From assembly GCA_003439945.1 (NCBI GenBank), contig QVRM01006469.1:248001-312000 (forward strand): a stretch of 64,000 nucleotides of DNA, in the 5' to 3' direction. Below the pieces are notes generated by a model. That model saw nothing but the letters and a program-made list of their open reading frames with translations. It did no database searches and was not told the origin of the DNA. Origin of the DNA: Dermanyssus gallinae. Its lineage: Eukaryota > Arthropoda > Arachnida > Mesostigmata > Dermanyssidae. Positions 56,601-64,000 of this stretch are shown piece by piece (positions within the stretch are counted from its first letter, which is position 1; each line of letters opens with the position of its first letter). A program made the position numbers and the translations under genes.

Positions 56601-58415
56601 GACGGCTTCTCTGGCTACGGAGGGCCGGCGCGATCAGTAAACCGGGCTATTACACCCCCCCTCGCCCCCCCAAGTAGTTTGTAGTAATGCGAACAGCACT
56701 TCCCTGCTGGGGGGGGGGGGGGGACGTGACTGGTTTTTAGTAGGTTGGAGCCCCACACTACCGGTCCACACTTGCAGTTGCAATCCTGCTGTGGTGACCG
56801 TGTGTGCGTCCTGCATTTCCAAGTTAGTCCTCCAAAAAAAAAAGTAGTAGTAGTAGTAGTAGTTTTTTTTTTTTTTTTTAGTAGTAGTTGTTGTTGTTGC
56901 TGCTATTGTTGTTGTTGTTGCTATTTTTGTTGTTGTGGGCGACGAAGAGTCGTAGCCGCAGACCTTTCGGCCGACAATCTTTCTTTTCTGTCGTCCGGAA
57001 TAATCGCGTGGGCGTAATCACATGATGCGGTCAGCAAAACCCTATGTGGCGTCTTGCCGGCAGCTCGGCTAGGTGCTATATAGTTCGACTATTTTTTGGC
57101 GGCCCACACCACTACTACTACAGCTAATAAGAAGAGCAGTAATAGATGCCGCTTCCTGCCGCCACCGTCACCTACAACAGACTCGTAGGCCGCGAGAGCG
57201 AGGTAGTATACGTACGTACGAGCACCTACCTAGTCGTTCACGCATAGCTAGACAGTCAAGCTGACTGAGTAGTAAGGGTTATGCTGGCTAGTACGGTTAG
57301 GACTGTACGCTGGCCGCTGGTGACCGAGCGCGCTTATAAACCGTACAATAGGAAGCTCTGTCCAATTTGTGCTCTCGCCTCGGACCGTAATCGCAAAACG
57401 CCCGGCCGGCCCCGCATACCACCTGCATAGCTTGGACCACGTTACCCAGACAACCTCATAATATGCCGTCTCGGCTGCCGTTAAATAGCTAAACAAGCCA
57501 TCGTCCCCCGCCTCCCCCCGCTTTTTTCTTGAACTATGTGTAGTATACATACACGTGCAGTGGGTTGATGGGTCAGTATGGATATAAAGTAGGGCGATGG
57601 GCCAGTATGGGATTACGGTGGGCCTATGGGCTAGTATGGGATTACGATGGGCTAGTATGGGATTACGATGGGTTTATGGGCCAGTGTGGGACTACGTTGG
57701 GCTTTTGAGTTAGTATGGGAACAAGGAATGCCGATGACTCACTATTGAAGCATTGAAGACCTCAACACGGATGGCTCACTGTGGCAGTACGGCAGGCCAA
57801 CGGATTACTGTGCCGAGTCGGACACTTTTGTAACTTTGTTATATTATGTAATATTTTCAAGGAAATAAGTGTACTGCTCTCGCAATGCTGGTATGCAGTC
57901 ACGTTAGTAGAAACGGTGCACCATCAGCAGCGTCGAGCAGTGCTTCTTGTCTGTACGTCAAGGGATACCCTCTGTCTCCACAAGGCGCTTCTACTATTGA
58001 TCGTAATAGTTAGGCGATCAGAAACTTTTTTTCAGAGGGCTTGCGGTAAGTGGTCCATGTGACCAAAGTGCCGCTTTGTTTTCAACCAATGTCCGCGACT
58101 GACGCTTTAGGGACACAACAGCCCGTGAAGTTTTAAGACACCAACCGGGTCCTTACAACTCAACGTGTCGGCTTCTAACCAGGCTTCTAGTAGACAACCG
58201 ACGCTCTAGCGCGCGGAGGTATTTTTGAAGAGTGTATTGGTAGGACCAAGAAACCACTTCTGCGCCCCGTCTAACTGCGGGGCTCGTCTTGGGATAGTCT
58301 TGCGATTGTAGATACTAGAATATAGAGAACTGTTATATTCGTTAAAGCACGCTTACCTTGCAGGCTGATATAATATATGAGTATCTAGCTCTACGAGTTC
58401 TAATATATATGATAC
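56601..58415. other. No gene seen; G-run and simple repeats
   Basis: A run of fifteen G (56709-56723), T- and GTA/GTT-rich sequence (56843-56940) and a minisatellite (57560-57720) occur. No protein family or RNA is recognised. Open frames under 100 codons. Confidence 0.5.
57560..57720. repeat. ~30-bp degenerate minisatellite
   Basis: Units built on 'CAGTATGGGATTACG(A/G)TGGG(C/T)' recur about five times, some shorter by ten to fifteen bases. The repeats are G/T-rich on the plus strand and diverged. Confidence 0.8.
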
Positions 58416-58745
58416 GTGCGCTCGATTTTTATTGTGCTTACTGAGCGGTACCATGCAGAACGACATGACAAGTCTGTTTTATCTGACGAGACAACATGCA
58501 ACGGCAGCATGCGCCGCTATCTTTTCCTAAAAAAAGTCAAAACTGTGTCCTCAGCAGGCAAGGTGATGTTCACTGTCTTTTTCGACGTCCTAGGTTTGAT
58601 ACTGGACAGGAACAGCTTGAACATCGGCCCTACAGCTCGGGCATGTCGCCCTGCGACTTAGTTTCGTCTGCTGAAAAACATCTCAAAGAGAGGCTCTGCA
58701 ACTCGGACATCGTTTCATACCTTTTGATTTCAACACCATCATCAT
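58416..58745 (+). mobile_element. Mariner transposase fragment with internal deletion
   Basis: A plus-strand frame reads 'VLSDETTCNGSMRRYLFLKK' and continues 'VKTVSSAGKVMFTVFFDVLG'. In mariners this is the block after the first catalytic D/E, where GDE.WV......K...P..KK.K...S..KVM.TVFWD.....L. A second frame then reads 'EQLEHRPYSSGMSPCDLVSS' and 'AEKHLKERL', matching the third catalytic block, where HPPYSPDL.PCD..LF..LK..L..... The intervening part with the second catalytic aspartate (H.DNA..H) has been deleted. The fragment lacks both terminal repeats as far as I can see. It belongs to a family different from the 34-kb mariner. Confidence 0.75.
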
Positions 58746-58748
58746 ATC

Positions 58749-59460
58749 CTAGGTTCTAGGGCTAGGTCTGCAATGAGCAAGGAGAAGGCCAACCAAGAGA
58801 GTCCCCTTAAGGGGCCTGTTGTATTTACTCAGCTGCAAGGTGTCTTCGCCCCTTATTTTTAATTCAAGGTGATCTTTAGAAAAAGGCTGGAAAGCGCTCG
58901 TAGAAGAGAACCGCTGACCCCAGCGTGTCGAGCCTTGTCGAGGGCCTTGACACAACCAATAAAGACGGCGTACAAGTACCCCCTTTCAACTTCCTACTGG
59001 AGTAAATGGATCACGTCCTGTGTACCTCAACACTTACTGAATCCCAATTGCTCCGGTGGTAGAGCCTTTTCCACAAACGCCGTAGAGGAAATTTTGTTAA
59101 GAGTGCGTTCCGACGCAATACCCCGGTAGATATTTGGATCCTCCACGTTGTCTCCGTTTTTGGTCTTGAATAGAAGAGTAAACAGATTGATTGATTGATT
59201 GATTGTAGGCAAACCTTGGGTATGTGTTCTTCCTAATGTTCGTAACAGATCCCATCAGAACCACCAATCTTATTCTTGAGTAGCCCGCTCATCTACACGA
59301 CCTCTCCCACCGTAAGCGGCAAATTCATGTTGCTCCAGAAGAAGCGGCTGCCTAATGATTGGATCTGATGCGGGGGCGTTTGCATTGAACAGGAGGGCAG
59401 TAAAGTGTTACCGCAGCTGCTCCTTTGTCATGATGTGCATGCTTTGTTCAGCCGGCAAAT
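58749..59460 (-). mobile_element. Family A LINE: RT fingers and palm
   Basis: From the right the minus strand reads 'NLPLTVGEVV' then 'GLLKNKIGGSDGICYEH' (59215-59330, usually NKAPGPDG), then 'KTKNGDNVEDPNIYRGIASE' and 'ALPPEQLGFSKC' (59027-59212), the RT fingers. Next is 'GCVKALDKARHAGVSGSLLR' (58890-58950, palm A with the catalytic D kept in a different context). Then comes 'LKIRGEDTLQLSKYNRPLKG', which lines up with 'VNVRGEDTLQLSQNVGAPQG' of the 53-kb copy. That match proves a common family. The YADD half is missing. Frame changes at about 58750-58960 and 59210. It adds the N-terminal RT portion that is absent from the 53-kb copy. Confidence 0.82.
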
Positions 59461-59770
59461 AATGTAGACATGGGGCTTGCGCTCTGCTCTCTCAAAGAAG
59501 TCGTACGTTTCTCTATTTAATCCCAGCATTTAATGCCAGCCCAAACATTCACCGAGAAGTCATTATGCTGTGTATGCGACGGTGGGAGAGTATACGGGTT
59601 CCAGTTAAAGTGAACTGAGTGTAGTTTATATAATCTTCTGTGTAAACGAAGCCTCATCTAGGAAAAGCACAGTCGCAAAGAAATTCGTGTGAATGTATTT
59701 CTTCTTCAAAAGCCATTGGCGGTATTCAACACGTGCCTGGTAATCACGTGCTGAATTTCCAGACACGTGT
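59461..59770 (-). mobile_element. Tc-type DDE transposase fragment, copy 1
   Basis: The minus strand reads 'RDYQARVEYRQWLLKKKYIH' and then 'TNFFATVLFLDEASFTQKII' (59640-59755). This is the N-terminal edge of the catalytic domain in a transposase group with P..YQ.R.EFC.W.L........F...VLF.DEA.FT. The first catalytic aspartate is kept in LDEASF. After a stop comes 'FSVNVWAGI' (about 59535-59565), the conserved block that follows. The remainder is degraded. A second copy of the first part is at 60.40-60.56 kb. It is a fragment without terminal repeats that I can define. Confidence 0.72.
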
Positions 59771-59898
59771 TGCTATCTATGCTTCCGCATATATTTATAT
59801 TCGTAAACGGCTGTGAAAGGCACGATGGTTTCAAAATTTCGATGGTTGAAAAAATAGAGGCGGTGGTATATATTAGAGACAAATTACACGTACAACGA

Positions 59899-59926
59899 GT
59901 ATATATATATATATATATATATATAT
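59899..59926. repeat. (TA)n microsatellite
   Basis: A pure TA run. Confidence 0.95.
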
Positions 59927-60399
59927 GGGTGGGGCAAGGGCATCTTCGTTTGGTTTGACAAAGCTACCTTATAAGTTGCTGCGATATATACGGTTGTTTG
60001 CACCGTGAACACATATGATATACAGGGTGTTATCAACATTTCTAAATATCGATAATAAGAATTGTAGAGCTCGTTAAAGCAACTATTTTTTCCAATGGAA
60101 CATGGTCTCTGAGAAGTCTTGTTTCGGAGTGAGAGTAAAATTACTTAAATTTGTGACACTGATGTTGTTGCCGGACATAAAAGCATAAAATGTGCTATTG
60201 CAAGGCAACCAGTCCTCCTATACAAACACACCGTTGTGCTTGTAAGAAAATTCTGCTTCTTCTGAAGAACAAATAACTCCGGTGAGAAGATGCGACATGA
60301 TCGTTTAGAAGAGAATTCGTAAAAATGAGGTTATTTTATCAGCCTTTCCGCCCAATAAATCTCCCTTGACTGACCTTCTCCCAGAAAGTAAAAAAGCAT

Positions 60400-60560
60400 A
60401 GGCGAAATGAAATCAGTGTGAATGTATTTCTTCTTCAAAAGCCATTGGCGGTATTTAACACGTGCCTGGTAATCACGTGTTGAATTACTAGGTGCGTGTT
60501 GTCAAGGCCGTACACCTTGAAGTCGCGGAAACAGGTACTGATGTAGTTCTTTGCTGTTTC
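60400..60560 (-). mobile_element. Tc-type DDE transposase fragment, copy 2
   Basis: Positions 60408-60488 repeat 59682-59762 in the same orientation with about one change per ten bases. On the minus strand this gives 'RDYQARVKYRQWLLKKKYIH' then 'TDFISPMLF', and the DEA catalytic block is lost. Upstream on the minus strand 'RDFKVYGLDNTHL' (60505-60545) may be the preceding part. The two copies are about 730 bases apart and could be one duplicated locus or two insertions. Confidence 0.6.
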
Positions 60561-60927
60561 GTCCAGAGAAAGCAACTTAGGCTGAACTTTCTCGTGCTCT
60601 TGAAGGTAAAGCTTCGCTTACATACAAAAATCCAGTGGATGTTTCAGAAAGTATTCACTCGAAAATGCGGCTTCAGCAAAAAAAGCACGAGCACACAATG
60701 ACGCTGTGGTATGGGCTCACCTAGACCTTCGGGGATCTATGCACTGACCCATGCTAAATCGCATGAAAATGTGTGCGGCATACATATGGTCACCTTTTTC
60801 CGATCACCATTTTTTGTTCACCTCATCGAACACTGAACAACATAGATATAGACCGTACACCAGCCGTTAACTTCTTCGCCTCTGCTAACGTGTGCCATTA
60901 TGGGGCCCCACATCGAGGTCAGGCAAA

Positions 60928-61413
60928 ATGGTTTGCGGTAGTCATATTACAAATCGAACTACTATCAAGTTCATACCAAATAATTTTAATTTAGCTGAAT
61001 GTATGTGTATTGATGGCAATTTTAACGCATTTGAACCCGAAAGCTCAACACTGTTAGATATCACAAAAGCTCGAGTTTTACAAAGTTCTTCAATACGACT
61101 TTTTGCTAGCAATTCCTGTGTCGGGCAACAACAAAAGTGTCCCAGATTTTACTTATTTCACTCTCATTCCAAAACATCTCTCACTATGTTTCAACTTCTC
61201 AGAGACCATAACCGATTGGAAAATATATTTGCCTTAACGAGCTTTTTGAATAGATTGAGTTGGAGAGTCTCGCATCAGAGACCCAATACACAGGTGTACG
61301 CTTTAGGAGTAATATCCGATAATATCCGATATTTAAAATCCGATATGTCCACAAATCGAACATTTTTCACTGATAGTTACATCAGTTGCCTCGTGCTGAC
61401 TTACATTACTTGA
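60928..61413 (+). other. Unassigned 162-codon open frame
   Basis: ATG at 60928 opens a frame that runs to a stop at 61411-61413. It is the longest frame here that is neither repeat-derived nor antisense to a known element. It encodes a Ser/Asn/Leu-rich, mostly hydrophilic sequence with 'LLDITKARVLQSSSIRLFAS' and no signal peptide, membrane segment or motif that I recognise. Length alone is only slightly beyond chance in DNA of this composition. A possible decayed transposon ORF or a host exon. I assign no function. Confidence 0.2.
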
Positions 61414-61907
61414 CCACTGGAATTGACAAATTTTGCCAGATTGGCAATTTGCTGTCAGCCACTCGGACTGATAACATGTTTCCGTCCTCACCACGCTTAG
61501 TTATGACCTTTATCCATTGCGCTCTTTTCATATTGTATTTCCTGCATTGGTAAGGATGTTTATAACGTCATTATATTTGTCTACACTGTTCACACATGGG
61601 TGGCGATTTTACTCTGATTTGGTTGAGCGTCCTCCTTCTCAATCCCCTGGCATGTCTCAGAAGGCAAACCGTACAAAATCAGTCACGTTCACTGAGTAGA
61701 TATTGTTAGTTAAAGAGCGTTACTAGTCTTCTCAGCGACGGTATCATATTGTTAATTTCATGGTAGCGCGGGTACGCTATGTTACAATATTCACATATAC
61801 AGCCATCGTTCTGTTTTTTTATCTCCTTCGGCTCTTTGGGGTAGTAGGCTAAAGACTATCACTTGCAAACTTAGTCCCTACGTGCATCGTTCCATTGCCC
61901 ACTAGTC

Positions 61908-62204
61908 ATGGGCTTTGTGGCACGAATATGTCCGTGTTGTCTCCATATGAATTTAAAACCTGGTTGGTACATGGACATTTCTAACAGTTCATACCGTTTG
62001 CGAAGTTTCTCAGAGACAAACAGTGATGTATCTATCAGTTCATTGTGCGTAGAAAGTTTGCGCTTTTTAAAGAAAGGCTGGGTTAAACATTTCGCAGATA
62101 AACGATTTGCACGACCGATAGTTTTGCTTACAATATACGCCTATTTCGCTGTAAATGGGTTGGTCGTGGATATACCATTAACTGACGTATACCCGTTTAT
62201 ATAA
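61908..62204 (+). other. Unassigned 98-codon open frame with one hydrophobic segment
   Basis: The frame begins at ATG 61908 and ends TAA at 62202-62204. Near the C-terminus 'RPIVLLTIYAYFAVNGLVV' could span a membrane, preceded by a basic stretch. Just upstream and in another frame (61768-61850) a hydrophobic stretch, 'YVTIFTYTAIVLFFYLLRLF', also occurs. The combination is suggestive of a membrane protein relic but not diagnostic. Confidence 0.2.
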
Positions 62205-63644
62205 AACACAATTTTAAAGATGCTTCCAGAAACTGCGGTATATTAAATTTATACCGAGCTAAACCAACTACCATTTATGAGTGTGTAATCTACAATAATA
62301 CTTGTAAGTAATTTACAACATTGGGCTGGTGGACTTCCAAACTTGTGGGTCGCAACGGATATTTTGAATTGGAAGCCGTTTTGGAACAGCTACCAAAACA
62401 AAATGAGAAATGATAGATTTTACTAAACTATGAAACGATTAATTAAAAATTCACCTCGTATCTGAAATGTAATTGCTTTCTCAATATCGAAAACTGATTG
62501 AGTTAGCTCTCTTGATTGAGGCGCACAGTTTGTAGCTACTGGAAACAATTTTACCCACGTAAGGCCATTAGCGGTGATATTAGAATTAGAAATAATTGTT
62601 TTATCGTAAGGAGCATAACTAGGCAATATGACATTGTTTGAATAAACATATGGATAGCTTAGAATAGCCTGTTTTTTGTAACAGCTATAAAACTGGCCTT
62701 CTAACGGTTATCTACCATTTGCATATCAAGCATGGTCTGTCATGGAGAATCAAACTATAAAAAAACCTAAAAGCAATAAGACTACGGATCTGTCCACATG
62801 CCAAAGTAAGTGCACGCTCAATATTCAGCCATGCTTTCCTAGGTTAAACCTAAATTTAACTTGTCGAGATTTAAATGAGTACATCAACACGTCTGTATAT
62901 TTGGCATAGTAGTGTCATAAGTTAAAATTAACACACTTTTTTGCAGACTATTATTGTAACGAAATTCAACCTCCCTTGGTGAACTAGGCCTGCTTCTTCT
63001 CGCAAGAGCTATTGCGGCGTCACGAATTAGGCTCGTCAAATAGACACAGAATTGTCATAAATACCAAAGCTATCATCTCAAAAGCACAAAAACTAAGTTA
63101 ACACGACACGTAAAGTACGTACATACAGGCGTACTGCCAAGCTTATTCTATAGACAACAAATGGAGGCGTTGGGGGAGAGATTGCAAGTGTGCAAAGTTG
63201 GACATGCTTCTACGAGTATTGGCTGTGCGAAATTCCAGCTGAAATTTTCGGGATCGAGTCGAATGCCTGCGCAGAGCGACAATATGTAAACACCTTTTTT
63301 TTTAATGACGTTGTCTCTATTTCTAGACAATCATCTCTGCCCCTTGAAATCGCCGTGAGGCATATTTTCATTGCAGCGAGGGCTAGACATGTTGAGGTAT
63401 TTAGGGCAGGATGGTCGCTGACTCTCAGTCGTATCGTTCATAATCGATTCTTAACGAGCATCGCTAAAAGAAATCGACCAATAACGAGGACTGACTCGGC
63501 GACACCCCGGAAAATAACAACCATGGCTACTGCACTTGCCCTCCAGACCACGGTAGCACAGTAAGTGAACATCTGTGAAGACGAAACCCATCCTGGAGCG
63601 CTAAAGCAGACTAATCAATTGATCTTTAGGTGCTAGTAATACAA

Positions 63645-63668
63645 GAATATATATATATATATATATAT
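63645..63668. repeat. (TA)n microsatellite
   Basis: A pure TA run. Confidence 0.95.
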
Positions 63669-63689
63669 TGTAGTTAATAACTTCACATG

Positions 63690-64000
63690 TTTCGGCAGCT
63701 TCTTTGCTAGGCGAGCTACGTGACGTCGACCTGAAAGTAGCACTTAACTGTTTCAAAATCAAACTACCTTCCATCATAACATACTGCCTACCCGCTATCG
63801 CACCGAGATTTCAAATTTCTGCATGACAGTGAAAAATTTGAAAGCCCTGGAGTCTTGTGTTAAACAAATTCAAGCTAAGCTCGGTAGAGCATGCTTGAAA
63901 GCACATAGTAATAGAACTCTGAATGCCTAAGATGACCGTATTATTGATGAAAGGGAATCTCTCTAAGGAATCTCAATGAGTTTCCGAGCAGTAGTCAAGT
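63690..64000 (+). mobile_element. LINE RT thumb fragment at window edge
   Basis: The plus strand reads 'NCFKIKLPSIITYCLPAIAP' and, after a frame change, 'VKNLKALESCVKQIQAKLGR' then 'ACLKAHSNRTLNA'. In several LINE families the thumb has the block F..KI.P...YG...I......L..LE..K..FLKR.L. Family A shows it as 'LFELKIVPMLSYSLGRVWG'. This relic fits best there, though it is too short to be sure of the family. It runs to the window end, so the remainder lies outside. Confidence 0.55.

Larger units (their letters stand above)
60561..63689. other. No confident gene
   Basis: Apart from the two unassigned frames listed separately there is no recognisable element or RNA. A 60-codon plus frame (61517-61699) and a 124-codon plus frame (63190-63564) show no domains. 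Confidence 0.4.

Noticed and set aside
60010..60060. Possible transposon end, CAGGGTGTTATCAAC next to TATA
   Set aside because: No matching inverted end was found within about 2 kb, so an element cannot be delimited.

Overview
The window is eukaryotic nuclear DNA, almost certainly from an animal. It has no bacterial gene layout, long introns or intergenic stretches, many (TA)n, (AAT)n and (GTT)n microsatellites, tRNA-derived SINEs, mariner/Tc-type DNA transposons and many decayed non-LTR retrotransposons (LINEs). The LINEs are mostly of the R1/jockey/CR1 kinds, which with mariner suggests an arthropod. That last step is inference, and nothing here identifies the species.

I found no intact host protein-coding gene, no rRNA and no convincing functional tRNA. 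Almost everything recognisable is a mobile-element relic. From left to right: a jockey/CR1-type LINE tail (1.5-2.2 kb, minus); a 'family A' LINE relic (4.3-5.2 kb, plus); a tRNA-derived SINE (7.05 kb), an R1-type RT scrap (7.5 kb, minus), a second SINE type (7.9 kb) and a gag-like ORF1 (8.9-9.9 kb, minus); a long quiet stretch; a LINE ORF1 with a zinc knuckle (14.7-15.7 kb, minus); two copies of a third SINE type (16.1 and 22.8 kb); a LINE with endonuclease and RT (19.1-20.4 kb, minus); three plus-strand LINE pieces (23.1, 23.9-25.6 and 26.3 kb); and an unusual duplicated locus with an F-box-like reading frame (30.2-31.8 kb).

The right half holds a complete mariner with perfect terminal repeats inside a (TA)n tract (34.07-35.35 kb), a 5'-truncated but otherwise well preserved LINE with polyA and a 3' hairpin (36.5-39.2 kb), two adjacent opposed MITE-like elements (41.7-42.6 kb) and a SINE carrying a perfect RFX X-box palindrome (46.2-46.5 kb). 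These are followed by a nest of three R1-type LINE fragments (46.8-49.9 kb, minus), another RT scrap (50.1 kb), a 24-bp perfect-arm palindrome (50.95 kb), a 200-bp TA tract (51.4 kb), a better preserved family A LINE (53.0-54.06 kb, minus), an R1-type LINE (54.8-56.6 kb, plus), an internally deleted mariner (58.4 kb), another family A piece (58.7-59.5 kb, minus), two Tc-type transposase pieces (59.5 and 60.4 kb) and an RT scrap running off the right edge.

The elements interact in recognisable ways. One SINE family shares the 3' tail of the LINE at 23.9-25.6 kb, the expected signature of a SINE that borrows a LINE's reverse transcriptase. Several elements are inserted in or abut (TA)n tracts. 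The most unusual structures that the element catalogue does not fully explain are the duplicated F-box-like locus, the X-box-bearing SINE and several perfect hairpins.
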